DNA from: Monoplex corrugatus
Taxonomy: Eukaryota > Mollusca > Gastropoda > Littorinimorpha > Ranellidae
Assembly: GCA_030674185.1 (NCBI GenBank)
Contig: CM060312.1
Coordinates: 54,387,168 to 54,451,167 of the forward strand
DNA: 64,000 nt
Reading direction: 5' to 3'
Part shown: one piece after another, positions 1-10,735 of the stretch
Layout: each line of letters begins with the position of its first letter
Position numbering within the stretch: position 1 is the stretch's first letter
Notes under the pieces: model-generated
Seen by the model: only the letters and a program-made list of their open reading frames with translations
What the model was told of the DNA's origin: nothing
Database searches by the model: none
Position numbers and translations under genes: made by a program

Positions 1-674
1 GTTTTTCTTAAGGTTTTAAAACGGATGTCTAAGTAAGTCCTGCCCCCCTCCCCCTTCTCTCTCACCCCCACCCCTCTCACTCTTTCGTCGCTTCTCTTCC
101 ATCTCTTCTCTCTTTCCCCCACTCCCAAAGCAAGATCCAATTTTTGCCCTATCAGTGATCGAAGTCCCTAGGTGTTTGGCTTCTACTCTCCGGCTGATGA
201 TAAGCTGTGACGGGGAAAAAGAGCTGTCCGTCTTCTGTCGATCTATTGATCTCACTGACTGTCATAAATCTGCTCCCCTACCCACCTTCAGTGTCTGGAC
301 TCCGTTGCTGCTTCACGGGAATGACGCATCGCCCGGTATGTAAAACACGTTCATCAATATGTATGTATTAGGAAGGAATTAGTTATAAATATTCGATAGG
401 GTGAAGTTGTTAATGAGGGTTGATTGGTAATGAAGAGAATGTTGTTCATGACCGAGAATGTTGGTGATGAATACTTAAACTGAAAATCTAATGTAAATGG
501 TGCTTCATTGCATAAATCTGATAATGAAATGAAAAAAAAAATAAGGGGAATGTGTCAGTGTTCGTCATCGTTAAAGTGTCATCACTGGTTTGTTCCAGCT
601 GTTGCTTGTTTGAAACTTAGGCATGCAGTATGTTGTGAAATGGCCGTTTTCTCTATTAAGCGCAAGTCTTGTAT
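1..674. other. Left-edge unique sequence, no supported gene
   Basis: The first 130 bases are C/T-rich. A GTATGT donor-like site follows GCCCG near 336, and the reading frame ending there in phase 0 (a short frame with an ATG at about 320) could in principle splice to the candidate exon at 2311. This is too short to call a gene. The rest is AT-rich and shows no coding signal. Confidence 0.4.
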
Positions 675-1725
675 GTAAGTTTGTTGATGGGCTGGGGTTT
701 CTCTGAACCTGCGTTACTGGTTATGCGTGGTTTCTTTGTTGATGGGCTGGGGTTTCTCTGAACCTGCGTTACTGGTTATGCGTGGTTTCTTTGTTGATGG
801 GCTGGGGTTTCTCTGAACCTGCGTTACTGGTTATGCGTGGTTTCTTTGTTGATGGGCTGGGGTTTCTCTGAACCTGCGTTACTGGTTATGCGTGGTTTCT
901 TTGTTGATGGGCTCGGGTTTCTCTGAACCTGCTTTTACTGGTTATGCGTGGTTTCTTTGTTGATGGGCTGGGGTTTCTCTGAACCTGCGTTAATGGTTAT
1001 GCGTGGTTTCTTTGTTGATGGGCTCGGGTTTCTCTGAACCTGCGTTGATGGTTATGCGTGGTTTCTTTGTTGATGGGCTGGGGTTTCTCTGAACCTGCGT
1101 TAATGGTTATGCGTGGTTTCTTTGTTGATGGGTCAGGTTTCTCAGTACATGCGTTACCGGTTATGCGTGGTTTCTTTGTTGATGGGTCAGGTTTCTAAGT
1201 ATATATATGCGTTACTGGTTATGCGTGGTTTCTTTGTTGGTGGGTCAGGTTTCTCAGAACATATGTTACCAGTTATGCGTGGTTTCTTTGTTGATGGGTC
1301 AGGTTTCTCAGTACATGCGTTACCGTTATGCGTGGTTTCTTTGTTGGTGGGTCAGGTTTCTCAGAACAATGTTACCAGTTATGCGTGGTTTCTTTGTTGA
1401 TGGGTCAGGTTTCTCAGTACATGCGTTACTGGTTATGCGTGGTTTCTTTGTAGATGGGTCAGGTTTCTCAGTACATGCGTTACCGTTATGCGTGGTTTCT
1501 TTGTTGATGGGTCGGGTTTCTCAGTACATGCGTTACCGTTATGCGTGGTTTCTTTGTTGATGGGTCGGGTTTCTCAGTACATGCGTTACTGGTTATGCGT
1601 GGTTTCTTTGTTGATGGGTCGGGTTTCTCAGTACATGCGTTACCGGTTATGCGTGGTTTCTTTGTTGATGGGCTCATGTTTCTCAGAACCTACGTTACTG
1701 GTTATGCGTGGTTTCTTTGGCCTGA
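675..1725. repeat. Minisatellite, ~55-bp unit, about 19 copies, two subfamilies
   Basis: Tandem units contain TTTGTTGATGGG, then GGTTTCTC, then TGCGTTA, then GGTTATGCGTGG. Spacing between successive TTTGTTGATGG motifs is 55 bp at the left end (680, 735, 790). Left units carry GGGCTGGGGTTTCTCTGAACC. From about 1125 the units switch to GGGTCAGGTTTCTCAGTACA and are slightly shorter. The last unit partly reverts to the first type. Open frames across it are by-products of a unit that lacks stops, not genes. Confidence 0.95.
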
Positions 1726-1740
1726 CGTAGCTATTGATAA

Positions 1741-2310
1741 AGGCTCAGTTTGGTAATGGTCTGTTAAGATGATCATCGTCTTCTTCTTCTTCTCCCTTAA
1801 CTCTTGAAGAGCCATCGGATCGCTGCACTAAAGAACTATTCACCAGATTCTAGCTTTGTCGGTTGTGTGCCAAAGCCTGAGTGTCTGCAAATGGTTTTTC
1901 TGTCCATTCTGCAATGTTGTCAGTCCATCGTGGGTGTGTATGTGTGTGTGTGTTCGTTCGTTCTTTGATTTAACGTCTTTTCACTATAAGTGATATTAGT
2001 GTGTGTGTGTGTGTGGTGTGTATGTATGTGTGTGTGTGTGTGTGTGTTTAGTCTTCCCCTCCGTCTCCCTCCCTGAACAGTTCCCTGGAAGATTGATTTA
2101 GCAAGGTCACTGGATCTTGTTACATGGCCATATCAACATAGCTTTGTATTCTGTACTGGTTAGCAAATCTTCACATCGTCCAGTATGCTACTTGACGACT
2201 TGGCGCACTTGTTCATTGATGATATGATCAGTGTATCTGATGTTAAATTTCTTGCGATGACACTTTTTTTTTTCTTTTTTTTTGTTTTTTGCTTGGATTC
2301 GTCTTTCCAG
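1741..2310. other. No gene seen; GT-rich and T-rich tracts
   Basis: Contains short (GT)n runs at about 1935-1955 and 2000-2046 and a poly-T tract at about 2264-2288. The T-rich run just before 2310 could serve as the polypyrimidine tract of the exon candidate that follows. Confidence 0.5.
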
Positions 2311-2504
2311 ATTGGCTGTGATGGTTCATGTCTCACATGCAAGGAAGGTGAAATACACAGTGCACGTAAGAGCGTAACCTTGTGTTTCACAGAGACGTTT
2401 ATGTCCTTCTGTTACGGGTTCAGCCTGGACAGTGTCGATGTTGTCTTTGCTACCATCGCCAAGATTTCTGGCTTGGATCTCTCATTACGAATGATGGAAC
2501 CCAG
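2311..2504 (+). CDS. Possible internal exon of an unrecognised gene
   Basis: A 194-bp open stretch is bounded by a pyrimidine-rich TCTTTCCAG acceptor and a consensus CAG/GTGAGT donor. Only one frame is open throughout. It begins IGCDGSCLTCKEGE and ends in phase 2 after LRMMEP. I recognise no domain; two CxxC-like spacings near the start are the only notable feature. No partner exon is certain: the phase-0 frame ending at 335 would be compatible but contributes only a few residues from its ATG. It could equally be chance; transcript data would decide. Confidence 0.2.
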
Positions 2505-3379
2505 GTGAGTGTACTGTTGAACAGTTCCTAGCTTCAGTCCGTGGACAGTTATATTAGTATTGGAGGTGGTATTGTGTGGATGACCATCAGAAAAAAAAAG
2601 AGGAAGAAAAAGAAAGTAAAAAAAAAAGAAAGAAAAGAATACAAAAATAAGCGGAAGTTAATGAAATGATAGATAATTATATGGTAAAATCTAGCACAGC
2701 TGTGCAGGTTTTTCTTTAACTATTTTTTCTTCATAGCGACTTTACAGTATGAATTATATGGGCCGCTTTCTACGAGGAGAGCATTCGCCACCATGGAAAT
2801 CCCCACCTTTTTATGGTTGAATTTTTTTCATCGCCTTACAAATATAATTTTCTGTATAATTTCGCCGTGGATTCTTTTACGTGCACTAAATGCATGCTGC
2901 AGACAGGATGTCGTTTAGCGTCTCGTGTGAAAGACTATCACACAGTCTATGACTTCAGTGCTAGCTGGTATTCGACAACAGGGCATAACAGAAACACTGC
3001 ACTGTTTGAATTAAATTGGGCAGAAAATAGGGATCGACAGACTACATTGAGGACAGTCGCTTGAAGATCAGGTTAGTGATTCAGATTTGCCGTCAGTACT
3101 TGGGCCACAGAAACAAGCACAGACAAGACTTTTTCTTTAGTTTATTCGTGGTCAGTGCTGCCGGGACACAAGACCCCGTCTTTCTCACGCCAAATGTCCA
3201 TCTATCTGTTCTGCTTGAGCCAGACGGATTATTTCGGCCCCACGCATACACTGTTCCCACAGGAAGTGTATTTTTGCCGAAAAAGCAGTCACAGTGGCTT
3301 GCACACAAATTATACATTACACCAAAGAGATTACTATGGCGTAGTCTTTTTTTGACTGTCTCCTTCCCACACAACTCCT
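2505..3379. other. No gene seen
   Basis: AT-rich sequence with an A-rich run at about 2590-2650. Short open frames lack recognisable domains and splice context. Confidence 0.4.
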
Positions 3380-3540
3380 CTGCTTCTCTATCTCTCTCTC
3401 TCTCTTTCTCTTTCTCTCTCTCTGTGTCTATGTCTCTCTCTCTCTCTCTGTCTCTCTCTCTCTCTTTCACGCTCTCTCCTTCCCTCTCGCACGCTTCCCC
3501 CCCTCACCTCTCTCTCTCTCTCTCTCTCTCTCTGTCTGTG
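3380..3540. repeat. (CT)n-rich simple repeat
   Basis: Interrupted CT/TCTG microsatellite. It creates spurious Ser/Leu-rich and Arg/Glu-rich open frames on the two strands. Confidence 0.95.
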
Positions 3541-3574
3541 TGCGAGCGTGTGCCTGGAAACTTTGTAGTCACCG

Positions 3575-3805
3575 TGGGTGTAGTGGTTGGTGCAACGGAC
3601 TGACGACTGGAAGATTGTGGGTTTTGAGTCTTGTCGCAATCGTTGTGGAATTTTTTCGGCCCCAAGGCTCCTAGCCCGAGCGCACTGTTTTGGACTCATT
3701 CGGAAGTCTGGAACCATACAGTGGAGGCTCGTCCTCCACCTCACGGATGCGTCACTTAGGGTGCTGCTCAAATTTCCTGATTTTAGGGGTTTTAGAATGT
3801 CTTCC
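3575..3805 (+). mobile_element. tRNA-derived SINE
   Basis: Begins with an A-box-like GTGGTTGGTGCAACGG, followed by ACTGGAAGAT and a B-box-like GGGTTTTGAGTC, the usual internal pol III promoter layout. The 3' body (CACTTAGGGTGCTGCTCAAA) is shared with the copy at 45935 and more weakly with the one at 54180. The SINE class is a family-level inference; its tail is not clearly defined. Confidence 0.6.
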
Positions 3806-4170
3806 GTTAAATTCATGCATTGTTACATAACTATAGGCCAGTAGATCCTCGTTTTTCCGACACAGGGACAAATGAATCTAACTATTCATTACTTAACGAA
3901 AACAAGTACTTCATATTCATAACCTGTATACCATACGGTAAATTCAAGTACTTGACTGATCAATAAGAAACAGGAAAACTTTTATAGTATACCACACTGA
4001 AAAAAATATGAATAGTTCGAAGAAAAACGCTGATAACGGGCAACTAGAGTTTTGTTTGGTTGGTTGATTTTTTCCCCCCCCCTAAGTGCAAATCGGGCGT
4101 ATGGTATACGTTTTTTTTTGCTACTCATTACGTTCTTTATTTTTAGCATTGCATTGATGTCACAGTTATT
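3806..4170. other. No gene seen
   Basis: AT-rich spacer with a short C run and T run. Confidence 0.4.
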
Positions 4171-4174
4171 TTCT

Positions 4175-4537
4175 CCTCCCGTCTGGATGCCGGGTGCTCT
4201 TTCAGTATAAGTAGTATCCCCACCTCCTGGAAATTCTGTGCAAGAAATTTCCTCTTTTCTGTCACTCCCTCTGTTTCTGCCTTGTTCCTATACTGTCTCT
4301 TAGGATTGAGAATTGGGTACATGTTTTAAGTGTATTTTTGGCTGTAGGGAAATGTGATATGCAGAAGCAATTTGAAGTAATTTAGGACCATTTTTTATAT
4401 ATGTTTTAGTGTCCTTAGATATGTTTACATTGTGTTTTGTAAATTTCCTGTGTAATAGATTGAACGGAGCGGTCAGCGCCAGAGGCATCTCTTAAGATTA
4501 TGTGCGCGAATGTATTGTGTTTTGTTTTGTTTTGTTT

Positions 4538-4609
<72 letters not shown>

Positions 4610-4691
4610 TACACACACACAATACATATATGCATATATATATATATATACATATGTGAGTGTGTGTGTGTATATGGTGTGTGGGAGGGGG

Positions 4692-4728
<37 letters not shown>

Positions 4729-4885
4729 CTCCCCACACACACACACACACATACATATATGTGTGTGTATATATATATGTGTGTGTGTTATTTTTGTGAT
4801 GTTGAAGTATTGAGTATGTTTTGAAATGGTTATAGCCCTGGTATGGCTCTACGCCGGTCGGCTAGGATTTAAACAAAAATAAGAA
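4175..4885 (+). mobile_element. R1 dispersed element, near full length, expanded by microsatellites
   Basis: Starts near GGATGCCGGGTGCTCTTTC and ends at GCCCTGGTATGGCTCTACG followed by GGATTTAAACAAAAATAAG. Internal blocks (TAGTATCCCCACC, GAAATTTCCTCTTTTCTGTC, GGATTGAGAATTGGGTACAT, GTCAGCGCCAGAGGCATCT, ATTATGTGCGCGAATG) recur in the same order in the copies at 20425 and, inverted, at 59366. A long (CT)n/(CA)n/(TA)n compound microsatellite (about 4541-4790) sits in the 3' half. It is non-coding. The A-rich, CAA/TAA-type tail suggests a retroposon. Confidence 0.75.
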
Positions 4886-5924
4886 TAACAGTTTCTTTTG
4901 TTTAGAATAAAAACATGACATCACTGCATGCAATAGTAACTCCGTATAACATGACAACAATAAGCAACGATATCTCTTTTATTACAGTATCAACAGACTT
5001 GTTCTTTAAGTAAAAATCATCGTGACCAAATCAGAGGCACCAGCACACGTCTTACTTTATTATTGTCATCTATTTTCTGTGTTTCTGTTGATTGCCTGGC
5101 GAATACTCAGACACAAACATCCCCCATACAGATAGGGTATTACTCTTGTATTAAATGTCATTTTCACATGTTAGTGATAAACTACCGTCCCTAACAAAAG
5201 ACTTTGACATTTATATACATTTATATCCTCTATTTTGTTCAGTTCATATGCTGATATGCTAAACATTTGTTCAGTATGAAACATTTCTTTGTTAGTCTTT
5301 TGCGTATATGATGAAATCGATTTCATATTATTTTAAGGTAGTTTTAAACTCAGCAAAATCAAGGTACGTTTTTTATTCTGCATCTGTAGACGAACTTCGC
5401 TAATGAAATATTTCGATTGATCTAAATTTGAAATCATGTCCAAATATGACAGTGTGTTTATTCGGTGCTATGAACGCTGTATCCATAGTACAGTTATTTG
5501 TGGCTGTTTGATGTTCTTCCCAAAATTACCTGAATAGGATTGCTGATAATGGGCTTCTCCGTCCAACCGACGGGATGAATAGAAATACTGGTTCTTCATC
5601 GCCTGGTGTGGGTCTTCATGTGGGATACAAGACCGATCCTGGAGACATGTTCTTACACAGGCGCTACATGTAAGAAGTATTGTGGCCATGGGTTCCGCTC
5701 CCGCCAGTCCTTTTGTTGAATAGCAGCTGTCCATGTTCAGCGCTGTTCAAATGTGGTTGTGACCTGCGAGCGCTGTTGTCGCCAGCATGTTCAGTTGCGG
5801 GCATTGTCTTCCCAGTTCCCATATTGCGTGACCAGAACGAATGTAGCAACCTTTCTCTTTCACTTCTACAAAGTGTGCGTGCGTCATCTTGTGCAATATC
5901 AAAGACGGTGTAGCCAGACTTCTA
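4886..5924. other. No gene seen
   Basis: Unique-looking AT-rich sequence. Short open frames near 5470-5970 overlap on both strands and show no recognisable domain. Confidence 0.4.
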
Positions 5925-6121
5925 TTAACCCTTTGACTCCTGCACTCTATCCACCAACTGCAAAAACTTAACCCTTCGATTCTCTCACCCTATCCACCAG
6001 CTTCCTGCGGGAAGCTGGTGGATAGGGTGAGAGAATCGAAGGGTTAAGTTTTTGGTTTACTAACCTGGTTGACAGTGCAGGATGCTGCTGGACAGGATGC
6101 GGGATCAAAAAGTCAAACTAA
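5925..6121. mobile_element. TTAA-type nested-palindrome MITE, copy 1
   Basis: Left end TTAACCCTTTGACTCCTGC. The core is a near-perfect hairpin: CTATCCACCAGCTTCC, a short turn, then GGAAGCTGGTGGATAG, flanked by inverted TTAACCCTTCGATTC / GAATCGAAGGGTTAA. The right end (AAAAAGTCAAACTAA) is a decayed version of the inverted left end. TTAA plus CCCTTTG termini are typical of piggyBac-superfamily elements; that assignment is inference. Confidence 0.8.
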
Positions 6122-6705
6122 TCTGATTTAAAATCATTTTATATTTGACTCTTTTGTGTATTGTTATAAACGTTCTTTCCCCATTTATTTCCCCGTTCAG
6201 TTTCTTATTCTACTTCCTACAGCGCTTTGGATTGATATTATGTGGATTTAGATCATCATAAAAATTATCATCTCTCACCTCTGTTGACAGAGCAAAACAG
6301 ACAGGCAGTCCTCTCTACGGTACTGTCACGAGGGATAATCAGCTAGGAACCAGGAGCTGTCACCGACCAAGGATTATTGCCCTTGGTATATGCGGCCGAC
6401 TTGGCTTTTACTTCTGCATATCGAACCCTGAATGATGAGTGTTCGGGATGAAAAAAGTGGCAGGAGAGAGCTTGTTCATAGCTTTAAAACTGTTCTTGTG
6501 GAGTGGCCCTTTCAAGGCATTGTTTGATTCATTCTTTCTATGCAGGGAAAGCTGTAGAGTGTGCCCTGGAAACTGTAGTTTTTAACTTTTGAGATAATCT
6601 AAAGACTTTGACTTAAATTTTGAAGTTCTGCCAGAACTTCGTAAAGTATCTGTGGACCGGGACATCAGCTGATTATCATCGGTCACAACGCGCGTCCTCT
6701 CTGTC
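6122..6705. other. No gene seen
   Basis: Around 6220 lies AGCGCTTTGGATTGA followed by a T/A-rich tail, similar in layout to the 3' end of the LINE at 12.2 kb. This may be a LINE or SINE tail. Otherwise nothing recognisable. Confidence 0.35.
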
Positions 6706-6708
6706 ACT

Positions 6709-6780
<72 letters not shown>
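6706..6780. repeat. (CT)n microsatellite
   Basis: Nearly pure CT repeat of about 70 bp. Confidence 0.97.
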
Positions 6781-6782
<2 letters not shown>

Positions 6783-7097
6783 CATTCATTGTAGATGCCA
6801 GGATTAGCAGAAACATATCCTTAGAAGTGATAGATTCGTGCATTAGACGTTGTTTAAAACAGCCTATGCAAGAGAATCGTATACCGATGTGAAAATTAAT
6901 AGTTTTATTAAAAGTGTGTTGGCTAAATTCCGATATGGTGTCTCTGACATTTGTTTGTCATCGTCTCAGATATAGGACAAGAAGGAAAACTGAATTGATG
7001 AGTCGCTTATGATTAGAGAACGTGAACTGCAGTTTTTACGTTGTTGTCCTGTAATCCAAGACAAGTGTGACTGACCACCCTTGTTCAAGCAGGTATG
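6781..7097. other. No gene seen
   Basis: AT-rich spacer without a recognisable element. Confidence 0.4.
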
Positions 7098-7330
7098 AAC
7101 CAGAAAAACATGAACATAGAGTTAGAACGCGTATTAATACAACCAGACAAGACAGGCCCAAATTTTCGGCCAACTGATCTTTGTCAAGCGTAAATATAAG
7201 ATCACAAAAAACAAACAAGAAGGACAAAATTTAGCAGAAAAAAGACTGAAACTTCCCTGCAGCTTGTACGTGTCTGGTGTGGTTGTATTAAATACACGTT
7301 CTGGTTCTATGTTTATGTTTTTTCTGGTTT
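7098..7330. mobile_element. Inverted-repeat element, possibly Penelope-terminal derived
   Basis: The left arm AACCAGAAAAACATGAACAT, continuing through GTATTAATACAACC, is matched in inverse orientation by the right arm ending ATGTTTTTTCTGGTTT. The spacer of about 110 bp contains TTTTCGGCCAACTGATCTTT. A second copy, left half only, lies at 49757. On the minus strand the spacer reads TTGACAAAGATCAG then TTGGCCGAAAA, reminiscent of the CTGACGA...GAAA core in terminal repeats of Penelope-like elements, but with substitutions in the conserved core. Confidence 0.55.
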
Positions 7331-7479
7331 TTGTTGTCCTGTGTTCCATAATCTCTGATTGAACCGTGATCCCCTGTTAATTCAGATTTAAGACGTGATA
7401 TCAACTCATACTGAGACCATTCTGTTTAATCATATGATGTATGTTTATGAAGTATTGAAGATATTAGGTACTACTGTTA
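7331..7479. other. Spacer left of hAT-like element
   Basis: Ends in TGTTA (7475-7479), which is repeated directly after the element at 8936-8940. Confidence 0.6.
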
Positions 7480-8935
7480 CAGGGTTCGCACAGTCCTTAA
7501 AAGTCCTTAATTTTGAGGGCATGCTTTTTAAGGCCTTAAAAATCCTTAAAAATCAGGCTTTTGCTGAAAGGTATTTAAAAAGTCCTTAAGTTTTGTCACT
7601 GCCTATGATTTTTAATAAAGTCTGTAAAATCTTGAGTTTGTAAAAAAAAAAAGGTTGAAATTGAATTAAAAAGAGAAATCTGAGTCGGAGTTAAGATCGA
7701 CGATCTGACCAATACGTCGTCTGCTATAGGTCAAAACACCAGAGTTACGGGCCTTCATGGCACATGCGCGTACGTTAATGTTCCACCATTTTGAAATTGA
7801 GAAGTCAACATGCCGGGGAAGTGTTTGTTTCACGTGGTTTGGCTGGGAAAAGTCGAATACAAAGAATGGCTGCAGGCAGACCCAAGTGGAGACAGATGCA
7901 AGGCCTTTTGCCGCATTTGTAAGAAGACCATAGACATTCGTTCAATGGGAGAATCGGCTGTAAATACCCATGGAAAAGAGAAAAAACACTGCGACCTGAT
8001 GAAGGCTTCAAATCCCGCAGTTCGTCTTTCGAATTCTTTTACAAAAAATTCTACAACGAGCGATCCCATCACTTTTAGCAGTTCGTCATCCTGCAGTTCA
8101 TCAACCAACTGTTCTGCTCAAACTCAGATGTCAATGAAGAGCCTGAGTTGTACCAACACAGAGGCAGTGAAAGCTGAACTACTGTGGACTTTAATTAGTT
8201 TAAAAGTAGTGACAAGTCATTACAGCTTTCGTTCGTGTGAAGGCATTTCAAATCTGCAGAGGATGCAGAGAGAAAGGGTCAACTGTCTTTGATAGCTGAA
8301 TCAAAGGCTTTGACGAAGAGAGTGAATGAAAAGCAGCAAAGTTTGCAGCAGATAGAGAAGGAGATCCAAGAGAAGATGGAAGGAGTGAAAGATGCAATTT
8401 AACTGTTAGTGTTCTATTACAGCTTGCATCCTCTCAGTGTTTTGATGTTTATGCCCCCAGTGTTGTGACCTGTAGTTTTAGTTATAGAGACGTTTTACCG
8501 GCAGTGACTTCAAACATACATGTATTTGTGTCTACTGATCACAAGAACTGAAATTCCTTATGGACGACAGGCAAACAAACATTTTTGTCAACTGCAAGAT
8601 TGGAGAATCTGTTGTGTGCAGCAAACATTTTCAAACATTTTGTCAATTCATCACAATAAGTGAGAATCCTACATTTGCTCTGCTGTATTGTAAGAAACAA
8701 ACATTTGTGGCTATACTGATATAAACAGCTGAGATACCTAAAGAAATCTATGCTCGCAGAGGATCCATGATGTGGGTATTGAAGAGTAACAGCGAATGAT
8801 TTAATTTGTGTCAGAATTTCATGATTATTTTTCTTAAAGTTATCCTTGAAGTAAGTCCTTAAATTAGGAAAAAAGTGCTTCAAAAGTCCTTAAAAAGTCC
8901 TTAAATTTTTTGTCTGGAAATCTGTATGAACCCTG
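7480..8935 (+). mobile_element. hAT-like DNA transposon, internally deleted
   Basis: The terminal inverted repeats CAGGGTTCGCACAG (left) and CTGTATGAACCCTG (right, inverse of CAGGGTTCATACAG) delimit 1456 bp. TGTTA directly flanks both ends. Subterminal arrays of AGTCCTTAAA-type motifs occur at both ends, at 7490-7600 and 8850-8910, and could be transposase binding sites. The element carries the fused transposase remnant at 7810-8402. CAGGGTTC ends resemble hAT-type termini; the 5-bp duplication is shorter than the 8 bp typical of most hATs, so the superfamily is provisional. Confidence 0.75.
7810..8402 (+). pseudogene. Truncated transposase-like gene with N-terminal zinc finger
   Basis: The ATG frame encodes 160 residues. 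Residues about 9-60 carry a BED/TTF-like zinc-binding pattern: a W..V-type start (VEYKEWLQ), CRICKK, a MGESAVNTH segment and KKHCD, giving a C-x2-C...H-x5-H-like set. Next comes a Ser-rich linker, then TEAVKAELLWTL followed by SHYSF, the block that in related zinc-finger transposase-like proteins leads into the catalytic domain. The frame stops soon after. A second frame, from about 8246, carries a lysine/glutamine-rich coiled-coil C-terminus (SLQQIEKEIQEKMEGV) ending in TAA at 8402. I infer an internal deletion that removed the catalytic domain and shifted the frame, leaving a non-autonomous copy. Confidence 0.65.
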
Positions 8936-9120
8936 TGTTACATCATGGCCTTACACCGAGTTAAATGATTGTGGTCGCTTTCTGTGAAAAATGTTCTAGT
9001 TTAATGTCTTGTATGTATAATCCCCTTCATAAGGAGCCTTGGATTATGTTGAATAAATAACGTTCGTATTCGTATCCACTCATTCACTTTCTGCCGTACA
9101 CATACAACACACACACTGTC
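8936..9120. other. Spacer
   Basis: Short AT-rich spacer; nothing recognised. Confidence 0.4.
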
Positions 9121-9147
9121 ATACGCGCGCGCGCACACACACACACA

Positions 9148-9241
<94 letters not shown>
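9121..9241. repeat. (CA)n microsatellite
   Basis: About 120 bp of nearly pure CA with a CG-rich start. Confidence 0.97.
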
Positions 9242-9242
<1 letters not shown>

Positions 9243-9344
9243 CTAGTTTTTAACCATGTGATTGGCAGAAATAAAATAGCAGAAGTATGTGTACCTTGAT
9301 TTTTTCTTCCGTCACATACAGACCTCAGTTGCCAGTGTTTGTAT

Positions 9345-9735
9345 TGGGGGGGGGGGGGGGGGTGTTACCTCCGACACGTTATTAAGCATTCTGAATGTGT
9401 TTCTAACTTTGTTAAGACTGCTGTTGATATCACTGCCTGCTCCTGTGTGTTGTCTAAAAGTGCTGCCCAGGTAGGTGAACTCTTCAGTTGCATAACATTA
9501 CTGAATGTTAAAACGACACAAGACAACAAATGAATTTACCTTGCTAACTTATGCAAGGGAAAAAAATGACTAAAAATAAAACATCGTTATGAAAAAAATC
9601 CAACTACATCCTGCCGATAATGCTGGTAGGGCATTGAAGAAAACGGGAAGAATCCGCCCTTCTCTCCGTATGTTCTCCCGCAGTACACAGATTAACCCTT
9701 GACAGAGGGGGGCAGCCTTCAAACGTCCCCTTTGA
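9345..9735. repeat. Local duplication, copy A
   Basis: A G homopolymer, then ACCTCCGACACGTTATT, GCATTCTGAATGTG, AACTCTTCAGTTGCATAAC, and the block from ATAATGCTGGTAGGGC to TTTGAATGGAACCCC. All recur in order about 750-980 bp downstream. No coding content. Confidence 0.8.
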
Positions 9736-10100
9736 ATGGAACCCCGTTCTGAAATGATACTGCTCGTTGTCAGATATCCTTGGGTCTCTTCCTTCTGGTA
9801 TCCTGTGGAGACAGTCATGGTGATGTTAGCCTGCTCTCTTTGGACGGTGTGCCCAATTCATCTCCATCGTCTTTTTATGATCATGGTGTCCAATCTCTCT
9901 TGGTTACACTGGGCAAAGAATTATTGGCTGGAGATGATGTTGGGAAGCAAATTAGTATGATTCTATGGAGGTTTGTATGGATGGTTGATAATTGGGTATG
10001 GTCGGTTTCTGTCATCCTCCGGCCGTGTGAGCACTGATGGAAAGGACGCAGTTCTGGTACAGTTTCAGCATGTGATGCTGATGACAATCTACTTTGGGGT
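9736..10100. other. Spacer between duplicate copies
   Basis: Overlapping short frames on both strands; no recognisable domain. Confidence 0.35.
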
Positions 10101-10735
10101 GGGGGTGGGGAGGAGGAGACCTCCGCCACGTTATTCAGCATTCTGAATGTGCTTGACTTTGCTGAGACTGCTGATGTCACTTCCTGCTCATGCGTGTTGT
10201 CTGAAAGTGCTGCCTAGGTAGGTGAACTCTTCAGTTGCATAACATTACTGAATGTTAAAACGACTCAAGACAACAAAGAAACCACCTGGTTAATTTCTGC
10301 GGGTTTAGGACCTGGCCAGCTCATGGAGTTTACGTGCAGGTTTAAGGCTTGTGCCGTGATCACCATACATATGACACCTCACCTGTGACGTTAGTGTATC
10401 TGGAATTCGTTCCGAGCGCGGAGACGTCGTCTTGAGAAACTGAAACTGGGGGGGGGGGGGGGGGGGGGGGGGAATGGCGACTAAAAATAAAACACCATTA
10501 TGCAAAAAAAAAAAAAAAAACAGGAAAGAACAGAAAAAAAAAAAAAAAAAAAAAAAGAAGAAAGCGAGCAAGAAAGAAATCTCCATCATGCCAATAATGC
10601 TGGTAGGGCATTGAAGTAAACGAGAAGAATCCGCCCTTCTCCTTATGTTCTCCCGCAGAACAGATTAACCCTTGACAGAGGGGGCGGCCTTCAGATGTAC
10701 CCTTTGAATGGAACCCCGGGGTAGCTAGCGCCACA
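10101..10735. repeat. Local duplication, copy B, with inserted SINE-like segment
   Basis: Repeats copy A. The duplicate is interrupted between about 10283 and 10473 by about 190 bp that copy A lacks. This insert ends GAGAAACTGAAACT followed by a G run, the same tail sequence seen at 16325-16345 and, inverted, near 50206. Long A runs follow at 10504-10555. Confidence 0.75.

Noticed and set aside
1113..1756. Repeated VSLLMGQVSQYMRY-type proteins
   Set aside because: Translation of the 55-bp minisatellite; several frames are open equally.
3061..3816. 180- and 142-codon ORFs on opposite strands
   Set aside because: Driven by the CT microsatellite and SINE sequence.
4415..4813. Ser/Leu-rich and Arg/Glu-rich ORFs
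   Set aside because: Translated (CT)n and (CA)n inside an R1 copy.
7805..8108. Minus-strand ORFs over the hAT-like element
   Set aside because: The zinc-finger pattern is in the plus-strand frame; these are shadows.
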